From Paraburkholderia phytofirmans PsJN (GTDB lineage: Bacteria > Pseudomonadota > Gammaproteobacteria > Burkholderiales > Burkholderiaceae): a DNA stretch of 64,000 nucleotides. Every line of letters starts with the position of its first letter. Positions within the stretch are counted from its first letter, which is position 1. Below the pieces are notes generated by a model. The model was not told the DNA's origin and ran no database searches. It saw nothing but the letters and a program-made list of their open reading frames with translations. The stretch is from assembly GCF_000020125.1 (NCBI RefSeq), contig NC_010676.1, positions 248,001 to 312,000 on the forward strand. Reading direction: 5' to 3'. A program made the position numbers and the translations under genes. Positions 9,654 to 18,287 of the stretch are shown piece after piece.

Positions 9654-9941
9654 ATGGCGACATACATCGTCTTCACCAAGGAAAGCACGCAGGATCAGGC
9701 TGAACTCGACATCTATCAAAGCAAGGTGGGCGAGACCTTCAAGGGTCATCCCGTCACGGTCCTCGCTGCCTACGGACCTCAGCAGGTTCTCGAAGGCGAC
9801 GCGCCGGAGGGTGTGGTGATTGTTCAGTTTCCGTCAACAGAAGCCGCGCGTGCGTGGTACGACAGCCCGGCGTATCAGGAAGTCGCACAGCACCGGTTCA
9901 AGGGTGCTCGTTACCGCGCGGTTCTCGTCGAGGGCGTGTGA
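9654..9941 (+). CDS. DUF1330 family protein
   Basis: A 95-residue single-domain protein of the dimeric alpha-beta barrel fold. It has the family pattern of an AYGPQQVLEGDAPEGVVIV core, EAARAWYDSPAYQ and a terminal YRAVLVEGV. Function of the family is not settled. The start at 9654 follows an AGGAG sequence (AGGAGCGTACGTT). Confidence 0.85.
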   Translation: MATYIVFTKESTQDQAELDIYQSKVGETFKGHPVTVLAAYGPQQVLEGDAPEGVVIVQFPSTEAARAWYDSPAYQEVAQHRFKGARYRAVLVEGV

Positions 9942-9978
9942 CGAAAAGGCGGCAACGATCGGCGCGCGGAGAGTTGCC

Positions 9979-10413
9979 TTAGTCTTTACTTTGCTTCGAT
10001 TCAATCTGCTGCCGAAGCCGCTCTTCGTGTTCCTGTAGCTCAGGCGTAAATGCCTCGCCAAAATCCGCAGCCTCGAAGAACGGGCGAATTTCGATTTCCG
10101 AATCGCTCGCCATCGGGTTCGGGCAGCGGCGTACCCATTCGATCGCTTCTTCCATTGATTGCACTTGCCAGATCCAGTAGCCCGCGATCAATTCCTTGGT
10201 TTCGGCAAACGGACCGTCGACGACGGTTCGATCCTTGCCAGAAAATTTCACGCGCACGCCTTTCGAGCTCGGTTTAAGTCCGTCGCCGCCGAGCATGATG
10301 CCGGCCTTGACCAGCTCCTCGTTATATCGGCCCATCGCTTCGATAAGTTCCGTGCCGGGCATTTGACCGGCTTCGGATTCAGCGGTCGCCTTGACCATGA
10401 CCATAACGCGCAT
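9979..10413 (-). CDS. YciI family protein
   Basis: A 144-residue YciI-like dimeric alpha-beta barrel protein. The DGPFAETKELIAGYW motif with its Asp-Gly-Pro-Phe is diagnostic, and a SMEEAIEWVRRCP helix follows. Members with this layout are often found near sigma factors or as putative dehydratase-like enzymes; none is seen here. It converges on the DUF1330 gene, with stops 38 bp apart. Start at 10413 (MRVMVMVK). Confidence 0.85.
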   Translation of the reverse strand: MRVMVMVKATAESEAGQMPGTELIEAMGRYNEELVKAGIMLGGDGLKPSSKGVRVKFSGKDRTVVDGPFAETKELIAGYWIWQVQSMEEAIEWVRRCPNPMASDSEIEIRPFFEAADFGEAFTPELQEHEERLRQQIESKQSKD

Positions 10414-10559
10414 TGGGATTCTCCCGTCCAAAGTTGAGGCTCAGATTATGTGGGAAGACATTCGGTGCCTTCAACACCACGACGAACGAGTGCGCGCGAA
10501 ATCGACAGTTGGCTCCGAGGGTTTCTTGTGCTTAGCGGAGACTGGGCGGGAGGCGCTTC

Positions 10560-11804
10560 TCAGCGCTCAACCACCTTGAACACCCGATTCTTGTCGAGCG
10601 TGGCTGGATCCAGCGCTTTCTCGGCACCGTCCGCGGGCAGCGCGGGGCTGGCGTCTTCCAATGCGCGGCCGGTGTAGCGGCCCCGTGGCCGAATGACCTT
10701 GCCCACCCTGAGCTGTTCGATGCAATGCGCCAGCAAACCCACGCTTCGGGCCGTTGCGAACAGCGCGAACGACGCATCGCGCGGCAACGCCAACTGCGCC
10801 GCCAATGCGGCAAGCGCGATGTCGATATTCGGCTTGAAGCCGGTCAGTTCAACCACCTTGTTGATGAACGACGTGAGTTCTCGAGGCGGATCGAGCACGT
10901 CGAGCAGTGCGGCTGCTCGGGCATCGCCGTCTGGATAGAGGTGATGCCCGAACCCTGGAATGGGCGTAGCCGACTGCAAATGATGGACGACGACATGCTC
11001 CGCACCGAGTCTTGCGACGTCGTCGAACACGGCCCTCACGCGGCCTGACGCGTCGCCATGAAGCGGGCCTGAGAGCGTCGCGAGCCCGGTGAGCAGGCAT
11101 CCCGGCAGGGATGCGCCGGTGGAGGCGGTAATTCTGGCGGCGAACGCCGAACTCGTCGTCTCGTGGTCGGCCACGAGAACCATGGCGCGGCGGATGAGTT
11201 CGGCGCCTTCGCGGCCCTGGCCCCAGCCGAGTGCGAGCCGTTCATGCGTCGTTTGTGCATCCGCATCAGAGCGCGCGCCAAACGCTTGCGCGATCAGCGC
11301 GACGAGCCGGCCAGCCTCGACATGAAGCGCGCTGTCGGTGCGTCCGAGGGTCGAGTGCCCGCTGGCCGCGAGCGCCGCCAGCGATGTGAACGCGCATTGC
11401 CTGCCGCGCTCGTCGCCCTGTAGCGGCAGGTCGCCGGGTTCGAAGGAGACGGGGCCGCGCGCATTCCAGAGAATGGCCGCCACGTCTTCGAGCGTCGCCG
11501 TGTCCGACAGCCGGATGCTGTCCCGTCCCCGGTAATACGGCCGACCCTTTGAGAAGGTGGTAATGCCGCTGTAAATGCAGGGCTCGGTGCCGAATATGGT
11601 CCCGGCGGCGAGCGCCTCGCGCTTGCGTCCAACCTGTTTTTTGCGGCACAGGCCGGCCACGTCTTCCGCACGATACAGGCTCTTGCGCGGGTCATTCGGA
11701 TCCGGCATGACCGCGATGTTGCCGCGGCTGACGTACGCATAGATGGTCTGCGCTTGCACGCCGAGTTGTCGAGCCGCTTCAGTCAGCGTGATCCAGTTTC
11801 GCAT
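10560..11804 (-). CDS. Citrate synthase-family enzyme with N-terminal DNA-binding-like HTH
   Basis: A 414-residue protein. Residues 1-60 form an excisionase/MerR-like helix-turn-helix (LTEAARQLGVQAQTIYAYVS and a following wing). Residues 75-400 are a citrate synthase fold with the active-site pieces SGPLHGDASG, GFGHHLYPDGDARA and PNIDIALAALA. The housekeeping citrate synthase lacks the HTH. This subtype is known in proteobacteria as a citrate synthase family protein of unclear substrate; it may make a methylcitrate-like condensation product or act as a regulator. It leads or accompanies the VOC/MFS/SDR group on the same strand. Confidence 0.8.
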   Translation of the reverse strand: MRNWITLTEAARQLGVQAQTIYAYVSRGNIAVMPDPNDPRKSLYRAEDVAGLCRKKQVGRKREALAAGTIFGTEPCIYSGITTFSKGRPYYRGRDSIRLSDTATLEDVAAILWNARGPVSFEPGDLPLQGDERGRQCAFTSLAALAASGHSTLGRTDSALHVEAGRLVALIAQAFGARSDADAQTTHERLALGWGQGREGAELIRRAMVLVADHETTSSAFAARITASTGASLPGCLLTGLATLSGPLHGDASGRVRAVFDDVARLGAEHVVVHHLQSATPIPGFGHHLYPDGDARAAALLDVLDPPRELTSFINKVVELTGFKPNIDIALAALAAQLALPRDASFALFATARSVGLLAHCIEQLRVGKVIRPRGRYTGRALEDASPALPADGAEKALDPATLDKNRVFKVVER

Positions 11805-11880
11805 GGGATGGCAGGCAAGGTGATGCAGCAGAGCCGTTACGACGCGGACCGCGCCATGCAGGCGAGCGCAACCGATCGAG

Positions 11881-11894
11881 CGTCAATATTGACG
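11881..11894. promoter_or_regulatory. Perfect 14-bp palindrome CGTCAATATTGACG
   Basis: A fully symmetric 14-mer, about 77 bp upstream of the HTH-citrate synthase start (11804) and just past the VOC stop (11900). Position and symmetry suit an operator for a dimeric regulator. No second copy was noticed nearby, so the assignment is tentative. Confidence 0.4.
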
Positions 11895-11899
11895 TCTTT

Positions 11900-12289
11900 T
11901 CAGGTAAAAGTCATCTCGGCGGGTCGGCGCTCCAGGATCTCGACGAGAATGTCCCCTGGCGATCGCACGAAGCAGGCTCGGACGCCGGGGCGGACCTGTT
12001 TGATCGGCTCGACGATTTCCGCGTCGCAGCGCGACAGATGCTCGAACGCGGCATCGAGATCATCCACGACCACGCCGAAATGATCGATGCCCTGTTTCCG
12101 CTTACTATCGGCGCGGCCGGTTTGCGCGCCCGCTAGCGCCGTGATGAAGAGGTTGATGCTGCCGATGCGCAAATCCACTCGCCCCGGGCGACGCACGATC
12201 TCGGCGTTCAGACAGCGCGCAAACCATGCGGCGGTGGCCTCGGCGTCGGCCGAGCACAGTTGCAGATGATCCCACTTGAATTCCATCAT
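11900..12289 (-). CDS. VOC (glyoxalase/bleomycin-resistance fold) protein
   Basis: A 129-residue single VOC protein with paired beta-alpha-beta-beta-beta modules. Putative metal ligands are His in WDHLQLC, His in IDHFGVVV and Glu in ILVEILE. It may isomerise or cleave a small substrate, but the exact reaction cannot be told. It is transcribed after the MFS gene (25 bp gap), so both probably serve one pathway. Confidence 0.8.
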   Translation of the reverse strand: MMEFKWDHLQLCSADAEATAAWFARCLNAEIVRRPGRVDLRIGSINLFITALAGAQTGRADSKRKQGIDHFGVVVDDLDAAFEHLSRCDAEIVEPIKQVRPGVRACFVRSPGDILVEILERRPAEMTFT

Positions 12290-12314
12290 ACGATTTCACC
12301 GGTAGTCAAAAGCG

Positions 12315-13631
12315 TCACAGTTCGATGCGGGAGAGCTTCCCCAGCAGCACGGAGTAGGAGAACGCGCCGAGCAGGCATATCGCGCCCATCAGGTTGAGCG
12401 CCCAGTAGAAGTGGCCGGTGTGGTGAGTGATATAGCCGATCATGAGCGGCGTCGTCACGCCCGCAATGTTGGCCGCGAGACTCGTGATGCTGCTGGTCAG
12501 TCCCACGTATTGGCGCGGCGCGATTTCGGAAACGGCAGCCCACGACATCGACCCGACACCTTGCGCGAAGAACGCGATAGTGAGGATGGCGATCACCGCC
12601 TCGTTCGACTCGACAAAATTGACCAGCACGATCGATGCGCCCAGCAGCGTGCCGACGATGAGCGGCGTCTTGCGTGCCGTGGAAATCGACACGCCGCGCC
12701 GGATGAAAAAGTCCGAGAGGGAGCCGGCGAGAAGAATGCCGGCCGTCGCGCCGATAAAAGGAAGTGCCTGGAAGATGCCGACCTTGATCATCGACATATG
12801 ACGCGCTTCGATCAGATAGGTCATGAACCACGTGGTGAAAAAGACAAGCAGCGTGTTGTTGCAGAACTTGCCGACGCAGATGGCGAGAATCTGCCGGTAA
12901 CTAAGCAGCTTGAGCGCCATACGCCAGTCGAACTTCTCGCGGGGCTTACGCGCAGCCGTAGAGCCGTCGTTGATGTATTGAAGTTCGGCGGCATTTACGC
13001 TCGCGTGCTGATGCGGATCGCGATAAACCCGGTACCAGAAAAGACTGAACAGAATGCCGACGCCGCCCGTGACGTAAAAGACCATGCGCCAGCCATACGC
13101 GGCGGAAATCCACAGCAGCAGGCCGGTGAACAACGGCGTGCCGATGTATTGCCCCATGACATAGACGCTGGTCGCGAAGCCGCGCTCGCGGGCGGGAAAC
13201 CATAACGTCACGGCACGCGCGTTTGAAGGAAAAGCCGGCGCCTCCAGCGCGCCGATGGCAAGCCGCGAGCCGAGCAGCATGTGATAGCCGGTCGCGAGAC
13301 CTTGCGTTAGCGTGGCGAACGACCAGCCGAGGAGGGACAGTGCATATGCCACGCGCGAGCCTAGAACGTCGGTCAGTACGCCGCCGGGCACCAGCCCGAT
13401 GGAGTAGGCGAGGCCGAATGCGGCAAACAGCTCGCCCATCTGCATCTTGTCCAGCGCGAGGCCTTTCGAGAGTCCCGGCGCGACGATGCCGAGCGCCGAC
13501 CTGTCCACGTAATTGAGGATGGTTGCCGCGAGCAGCATCGAGAGCACGACGTATCGCACTTTGGAGCGCTTCGTGGTATCCGCGTAAGCCGGGTTTCGCG
13601 CCGACAATGTTTGTTCCTCTACGACTTTCAT
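12315..13631 (-). CDS. MFS transporter, anion:cation symporter (sugar-acid) type
   Basis: A 438-residue, 12-helix major facilitator. The ACS-family pattern is visible near helix 1 (NYVDRSALGIVAPGLSK) and in the loop G-V-L-T-D-V-L-G-S-R. The family carries hexuronates, galactonate, tartrate and similar organic acids. It is followed by the VOC gene and preceded (54 bp) by an SDR on the same strand, which suggests uptake of a hydroxy acid that the SDR and the neighbouring D-2-hydroxyacid dehydrogenase process. Confidence 0.88.
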   Translation of the reverse strand: MKVVEEQTLSARNPAYADTTKRSKVRYVVLSMLLAATILNYVDRSALGIVAPGLSKGLALDKMQMGELFAAFGLAYSIGLVPGGVLTDVLGSRVAYALSLLGWSFATLTQGLATGYHMLLGSRLAIGALEAPAFPSNARAVTLWFPARERGFATSVYVMGQYIGTPLFTGLLLWISAAYGWRMVFYVTGGVGILFSLFWYRVYRDPHQHASVNAAELQYINDGSTAARKPREKFDWRMALKLLSYRQILAICVGKFCNNTLLVFFTTWFMTYLIEARHMSMIKVGIFQALPFIGATAGILLAGSLSDFFIRRGVSISTARKTPLIVGTLLGASIVLVNFVESNEAVIAILTIAFFAQGVGSMSWAAVSEIAPRQYVGLTSSITSLAANIAGVTTPLMIGYITHHTGHFYWALNLMGAICLLGAFSYSVLLGKLSRIEL

Positions 13632-13685
13632 CGGTGTCTCCAGTACGTTGGCCGGTTGTTCTTTTTATATTCGGCGTGGTGCGAT

Positions 13686-14444
13686 TTATCCGCGGCCGAC
13701 GAACGGCATCGCGCTCGCCATGATGGTCATGTTGAGGACGTTGGCTTCGAGCGGAAGACTGGCCATATGCACGACGGCATTCGCGACGTGCGTCACATCC
13801 ATTCTTGCTTCAGGCGCCACGCGTCCGTCCGCTTGCATCACGCCGCGGTTCATGCGTTCTGTGAGCGATGTGGCCGCATTGCCGATATCGATCTGGCCGC
13901 ACGCGATGTTGAACGCGCGTCCGTCCAGCGCGATCGAGCGGGTGATGCCGGTGACCGCATGTTTTGTCGCCGTATAGGCGATGGTATGCGGCCTCGGCGA
14001 ATGAGCGGAGATCGATCCGTTGTTGATGATGCGACCGCCTTGAGGCGACTGTGCTTTCATCAAGCGATAAGCGGACCGGGCGCACAGAAAAACGCCGGTC
14101 AGATTGGTGGCCACGACATCGTTCCAGAAATCGGCGTCGTAGTCTTCCAGCGGCACCGCGCCCGCATTGCGGCCCGCGTTATTGAAGAGCACGTCGAGGC
14201 GGCCGAATGCCTCGGCAATGCGCGAAAACGCCTGCTCGACCGATGCCGCATCGGCAACGTCCGCCTGGAATACATGCGCTTCTCCACCGGCCATGCCGAT
14301 GGTTTCCTTGGTTTCCAGCAGCGGCTCGGTTCTGCGCCCGATCAGCGCAACGGCGAATCCCGCATTGGCGAGCGCCACGGCGGCGGCGCGGCCGATCCCG
14401 GAGCCGGCGCCGGTCACAGCTGCGAATTTCTTCGATGCAGGCAT
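13686..14444 (-). CDS. SDR-family oxidoreductase
   Basis: A 252-residue short-chain dehydrogenase. It has the nucleotide motif [10 protein letters not shown] at residues 10-19, NNAGRNAG, and the catalytic Ser-Tyr-Lys set ([15 protein letters not shown]). Arg-Arg after the second strand (IGRRTEP) favours NADP(H). The start at 14444 begins right before the Rossmann fold; the open frame extends further upstream but without homology. It is divergent from the D-2-hydroxyacid dehydrogenase and shares a twin-operator promoter region with it. Confidence 0.9.
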   Translation of the reverse strand: MPASKKFAAVTGAGSGIGRAAAVALANAGFAVALIGRRTEPLLETKETIGMAGGEAHVFQADVADAASVEQAFSRIAEAFGRLDVLFNNAGRNAGAVPLEDYDADFWNDVVATNLTGVFLCARSAYRLMKAQSPQGGRIINNGSISAHSPRPHTIAYTATKHAVTGITRSIALDGRAFNIACGQIDIGNAATSLTERMNRGVMQADGRVAPEARMDVTHVANAVVHMASLPLEANVLNMTIMASAMPFVGRG

Positions 14445-14514
14445 TTCACTTCCTCTCGACAGTTCGGTTGAACACGGGAAGCAGAGTTGCATTCGCGCTA
14501 TCCGTCGAGCAATC

Positions 14515-14531
14515 TTGATTCATTGAATCAA
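14515..14531. promoter_or_regulatory. Operator copy 1, TTGATTCATTGAATCAA
   Basis: A 17-bp inverted repeat with TTGATT and AATCAA arms around a 5-bp centre, 71 bp upstream of the SDR start at 14444. It matches a second 17-bp copy near the divergent gene. This is the form expected of a site for a GntR- or IclR-type dimer; the regulator is not in the immediate neighbourhood. Confidence 0.65.
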
Positions 14532-14679
14532 CATCTGGGCGCTTTACCGATGGGGCGCGCACCAGGGTTTTCCTGATGCGCGCGTTGCCGGCGGCGCGTG
14601 GGTTCGGAGATGGAACGCAACGCATCGCAACGTGCATGGTGCGCCAGGGACGAATAAAGGGGGGAATCGTTTTCGATAG

Positions 14680-14696
14680 TTGATTCTTCCAATCAA
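14680..14696. promoter_or_regulatory. Operator copy 2, TTGATTCTTCCAATCAA
   Basis: A second TTGATT-N5-AATCAA inverted repeat, 63 bp upstream of the D-2-hydroxyacid dehydrogenase start at 14759. The two copies lie at mirror-image distances from the two divergent genes, 165 bp apart centre to centre. The rest of the 314-bp divergent region holds no gene. Confidence 0.65.
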
Positions 14697-14758
14697 CATT
14701 GACGGTCCCGTCTGCGGTTTCGTAGTCTCTCGACGTCTGCCCTACCCAAGGAAAAACC

Positions 14759-15721
14759 ATGTCGGAAAATAACCGCACCAGGCTGTTGATTGCGCGAAAG
14801 GTGCCCACAGCCGTGGCGAATCGCGCCGAGGCCGAATTTCATGCCTTCGTGACCGAGTCCGATATGGACGCGTGGTCGGTCGTCGACTTTTGCAAAAAGC
14901 ACGCAACGCCGGCCGTATTGATCGGGAAGAAGTCGGGTCTGCAAGCGGAGCACATTGCCGCGCTGCCCTCGACGGTGAAAATCATTGCGAACGCGAGCGC
15001 GGGTTTCGATCACATGGATGTGGCGGCCGCCCGCGAGAGGGGAATCGTCGTCACGAACGCACCCGATGCGTTGACCGAATGCACGGCCGACTTTTCCCTT
15101 CTGCTCGTGCTGGCGGCTTGCCGCCGCGCGTCGGAATATGAACGGATCATGCGCAACGGTTGGGGCAAATCATTCGGGATGACCGAGATGCTGGGTACGC
15201 GCGTCAATGGCAAGACGCTCGGCATTGTCGGATTCGGGCGTATCGGGCGCGCGGTCGCGAAGCGTGCGCAGGGCTTCGGCATGCGCGTGATCTATACGGA
15301 CATCAACCGTGCGGCTGCGTCGCTGGAAAATGGCGCGACGTTTTACAACAGCCTCGACGAAATGTTGCCGCACTGCCAGGTGTTGACGCTGCACGTGCCG
15401 GGCGGAGGCGTTCCGCTAATGACAAAAAGAGAATTTGCGCTCCTGCCGGCGGGCGCGGTTTTTGTCAACGCGGCGCGTGGCGCACTGGTGGATGAAGACG
15501 CGCTCTACGAAGCGCTGACCTCGGGACATCTGTTTGGTGCAGGTCTGGACGTGTACCGGAACGAGCCCAATGTCGATAAGCGGTTCGCCGGACTCGACAA
15601 CGTGTTCCTGACGCCTCACATGGCCAGCGCCACGATGGAGACGCGCGATCAGATGGGTTTTACGGCGCTGGATAATGTTGCCGCTGTGCTGAATGAACGG
15701 CCTGCATTGAACCCGGTCTGA
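14759..15721 (+). CDS. D-2-hydroxyacid dehydrogenase
   Basis: A 320-residue NAD(P)-dependent dehydrogenase of the glycerate/phosphoglycerate dehydrogenase family. It has the Rossmann motif GFGRIGRAVA, the acidic D in IYTDIN that favours NAD, and the catalytic triad Arg in NAARGALV, Glu in RNEPNV and His in TPHMASAT. It probably interconverts a 2-oxo acid and a D-2-hydroxy acid. It is divergent from the SDR and likely co-regulated with it and the MFS importer. Confidence 0.9.
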   Translation: MSENNRTRLLIARKVPTAVANRAEAEFHAFVTESDMDAWSVVDFCKKHATPAVLIGKKSGLQAEHIAALPSTVKIIANASAGFDHMDVAAARERGIVVTNAPDALTECTADFSLLLVLAACRRASEYERIMRNGWGKSFGMTEMLGTRVNGKTLGIVGFGRIGRAVAKRAQGFGMRVIYTDINRAAASLENGATFYNSLDEMLPHCQVLTLHVPGGGVPLMTKREFALLPAGAVFVNAARGALVDEDALYEALTSGHLFGAGLDVYRNEPNVDKRFAGLDNVFLTPHMASATMETRDQMGFTALDNVAAVLNERPALNPV

Positions 15722-15851
15722 CGTTCGCTTTTCAAAATCGGAGCTTGCAATGTGCGAGCGGTAGATGGGTGTTTCAACCATGCGCCGCAATCACCGGCTT
15801 TCGCAATAAATTCATGAGCGTGGTTAGCCGCCAGTTCATGCTTTGTTTGAT

Positions 15852-15893
15852 GCGCTTACGCCCACCGCAATGGAGCGCGGTGGGCGCAAGCGC
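15852..15893. terminator. Strong hairpin between convergent genes
   Basis: Two 17-nt arms (15852-15868 and 15877-15893) pair with a single mismatch around an 8-nt loop. No U-tract follows on either strand. It lies between the hydroxyacid dehydrogenase stop (15721) and the convergent PRC-barrel stop (15954), so it probably ends one or both transcripts. Confidence 0.55.
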
Positions 15894-15953
15894 TAGAGCG
15901 ACAGACTGGCCGTCCGCATGGCACGGCTTACCTGTGGATGTTATTAGTTGTTA

Positions 15954-16427
15954 TTAGTGCTCGCTCGGTCTGATGGCGGGGTCGCTTTCTACCACGTCAT
16001 GGGTGGCTGACCAATACGGCTGGCGGTTGTAGTAGCTGTACGTCGATTCTCCCCACTTCGCGTCCGCCATTGTCGGCCAGTGGTCCTTGTCGAAACCCGG
16101 GTCGTCCTTGAGACGCTGTGCGGTAATGTCGACGATAAAGCACTTCTCGTCCGTGTCGAGCGTCAACGCACTCCATGGGATGGCGTGCAAGGTGGAACCC
16201 ATTCCGAGAAAGCCTCCCTCGGAAAGTACCGCGTAGGCAATGCGTCCGTTCCTGACGTCCAGCATGATGTCCGAAATTTTCCCGACATGTTCGCCATCAG
16301 AGGACATGACCTTGTTCCCGTCGAGCGTTGCCGCGGCCATGATGTCCGGTCCCGGTCCTTCGCCCATGCCACCGCCGACGATTTCCGCTCCGCGGCGGGT
16401 GTCACCTTGCGGGTTGATTGAGCCCAT
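15954..16427 (-). CDS. PRC-barrel domain protein
   Basis: A 157-residue protein. The PRC-barrel spans about residues 27-105, with GNKVMSSDGEHVGKISDIML and YAVLSEGGFLGMG typical of the family. The flanks are charged and low in structure. PRC-barrel proteins of this size in soil proteobacteria are often stress-induced, with an RNA-processing-like or structural fold; no catalytic site is evident. Confidence 0.88.
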   Translation of the reverse strand: MGSINPQGDTRRGAEIVGGGMGEGPGPDIMAAATLDGNKVMSSDGEHVGKISDIMLDVRNGRIAYAVLSEGGFLGMGSTLHAIPWSALTLDTDEKCFIVDITAQRLKDDPGFDKDHWPTMADAKWGESTYSYYNRQPYWSATHDVVESDPAIRPSEH

Positions 16428-16497
16428 GATTTACCTCCTTCGAAAAAAGGTAAACCGGTTGCGCGCAAGCGGTGTTCCCGAGTGGGTCAGGTTGGTC

Positions 16498-16728
16498 TCA
16501 GGTTTTTGAGTCGACCCAGATACGCCCCCAGACAGTGGCGTATTGCATTGCCTGTTCGTGGTCGTAGAACAGATCCAGCGAGGCGAATGCTCGCGGCGGC
16601 CGTCCGGGCTGTTCGATAACGAGGTCGGCGGAATGCAAGCCGTCGCCGGTCGGCGTCGTACTTGCGCGGAGACCATACCCGCGATGAGAGCTGATTCTGG
16701 TGGCCGGTGTGTTCGGCAGGATTTGCAT
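16498..16728 (-). CDS. Small hypothetical protein
   Basis: A 76-residue open frame, upstream of and co-directional with the PRC-barrel gene. It looks like a compact folded domain (SADLVIEQ, AFASLDLFYDHEQAMQYATVW) and resembles small conserved proteins of Burkholderiaceae of unknown role. No signal peptide or membrane segment. A second, longer frame overlaps it and seems to be a shadow. Confidence 0.55.
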   Translation of the reverse strand: MQILPNTPATRISSHRGYGLRASTTPTGDGLHSADLVIEQPGRPPRAFASLDLFYDHEQAMQYATVWGRIWVDSKT

Positions 16729-16866
16729 TTGATTTATTTGGGGTGGCGACGCCCGCTCTCTCAGTGGCGCGATTGTCCCGTCAATATGTGAAGGTTCGAT
16801 GACGAGAATCGATTGCCGCTAGAAGCAATTCGTACGACAAAACACCAGTTGATGTAAGCGGGGCCG

Positions 16867-17595
16867 CTACGTCGGACAGCCGAGCTGCGTGGCGAGGTCA
16901 TTCATATCCACTGCTGCAAAATCCCAACGCTGTTCGGCATGCAGGTCGCTTTGCTGGTCAGGTCCGTGTTCGACGGGGCGCACGACGAACGCCGTCTTCA
17001 AGCCGCATTGACGTGCCGCTGCGAGGTCGCTGTTATGAGCCGCCACCATGCAAACCTCCGCGGGGTTCAGACCCAGGATTTCGACCGTATCGACGTAGAC
17101 TTGTGGCGACGGCTTGTATGCCCGAACGACTTCCGCGCCGAGAATTGCGTCCCACGGAAGCGCGGCGCGTTTCGCCATATCGATCATCAGCCTGATGTTC
17201 CCGTTCGAGAGCGGGGCAATCATGAAGTGGCGCTTGAGTCTCAGCAGTCCTTCGACTGAATCGGGCCAGGCGTCCAGGCGATGCCAGGCGTGATTCAGTT
17301 CATCCAGTTCCGCCGCGGAAATTGAACTGTTGTCGACGCCATAGTCGGCCAGGACCTTGAGCAGGTTTTCCTTGTGCAAAACGTCAAGCCGGACAAACTG
17401 CCGCCGCCCGCTCCGTATCTCCTCCATGGCGGGCGCATATTGACGTCGCCACGCGTCTGCAAACGCGAATGAGTCGATTGCCACGGCGTGACGGCTGAGA
17501 AATTGACCGACGTCGCGAGCGACGCCACTTCTCCAATCGACGACCGTCCCGAAGACGTCGAACAAAAGAGCCTTGATTTCCGGGCTATTCGGCAT
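16867..17595 (-). CDS. Haloacid dehalogenase type II (HAD superfamily)
   Basis: A 242-residue HAD hydrolase. Motif I is DVFGTVVDW with the nucleophile Asp, motif II SNGN, motif III Lys in YKPSP, and motif IV is AAHNSDL. The order and the Asn in SNGN match L-2-haloacid dehalogenases, which turn 2-haloalkanoates into 2-hydroxy acids. Some relatives have other substrates, so the activity is likely but not certain. Single gene, divergent from the lipoprotein. Confidence 0.85.
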   Translation of the reverse strand: MPNSPEIKALLFDVFGTVVDWRSGVARDVGQFLSRHAVAIDSFAFADAWRRQYAPAMEEIRSGRRQFVRLDVLHKENLLKVLADYGVDNSSISAAELDELNHAWHRLDAWPDSVEGLLRLKRHFMIAPLSNGNIRLMIDMAKRAALPWDAILGAEVVRAYKPSPQVYVDTVEILGLNPAEVCMVAAHNSDLAAARQCGLKTAFVVRPVEHGPDQQSDLHAEQRWDFAAVDMNDLATQLGCPT

Positions 17596-17742
17596 GTGAC
17601 GGACCTTTTCATGCGGTGCGGAGAAACAAGTCTAACCGGATATGTCCCTGACCCCGAGGCGCATAGGCATCCGGTTTTCTGGAGTAAGCTGACTGTATTA
17701 AAGGCGCGGCTTGCCGCGCCGTTTCAGACCGTGGAGCATGTT

Positions 17743-18261
17743 ATGAAAACGCTGGACGCAATGTCGCGCGCGGGCCGCGCCGTTGCGCTGGTTGTCCTGT
17801 CCGCCGCTTTGTCCGGTTGCTACTACTACGTGCCCTATGGCTACGTTCCATACGGCGTTGTGCCGACGGCGGCCGCACCGCAGCAATACTCTTTCTCGAC
17901 GGCCGCCACAGCAGCAGATGGTGCGGCCGTGTCGGATGCGACTGTGGCGACGAACACCTACATAGCACCAGCTGTGCCCGCCTTCGTTGCGCCCGCGTAT
18001 TATCCAGTCGCGTATCCCTACTACGGCTCGCCCGCGTGGTGGGGACCCTCAGTGTCGCTGAGTTTCGGCTATTGGGGCGGCTGCTGTTATGGCGGTGGCC
18101 GATACGGCTATTGGGGCCGCCACGGCTACGGCTACTGGGGCCACGGATATTCAGGCGGTTGGGGCGGTCATGGCGGCTGGGGTGGCCGCGGATACCCTGG
18201 GCACGGGATGGGTGGCGGCCACTACTGGGGCAGTGGCGGAGGACACGGGCGTTCGCATTGA
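17743..18261 (+). CDS. Gly/Tyr/His-rich lipoprotein
   Basis: A 172-residue protein with a lipoprotein signal (hydrophobic stretch, lipobox LSGC with Cys at about residue 26). After it comes a YYYVPYGYVPYG segment, an Ala/Thr-rich linker, and a C-terminus dominated by Gly, Tyr, Trp and His (GYWGRHGYGYWG type repeats). It is likely outer-membrane anchored, of low complexity and unknown function. The frame is open upstream but the ATG at 17743 starts the signal. A GC-rich inverted repeat (17703-17720) lies in its leader. Confidence 0.75.
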   Translation: MKTLDAMSRAGRAVALVVLSAALSGCYYYVPYGYVPYGVVPTAAAPQQYSFSTAATAADGAAVSDATVATNTYIAPAVPAFVAPAYYPVAYPYYGSPAWWGPSVSLSFGYWGGCCYGGGRYGYWGRHGYGYWGHGYSGGWGGHGGWGGRGYPGHGMGGGHYWGSGGGHGRSH

Positions 18262-18287
18262 GCGCCCGGGATATACACCTTGTCAGC

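Noticed and set aside
17703..17720. GC-rich inverted repeat GGCGCGGC-TT-GCCGCGCC as a terminator
   Set aside because: It lies about 20 bp before the lipoprotein start, in its leader, and lacks a clear U-tract; at most a weak leader structure.
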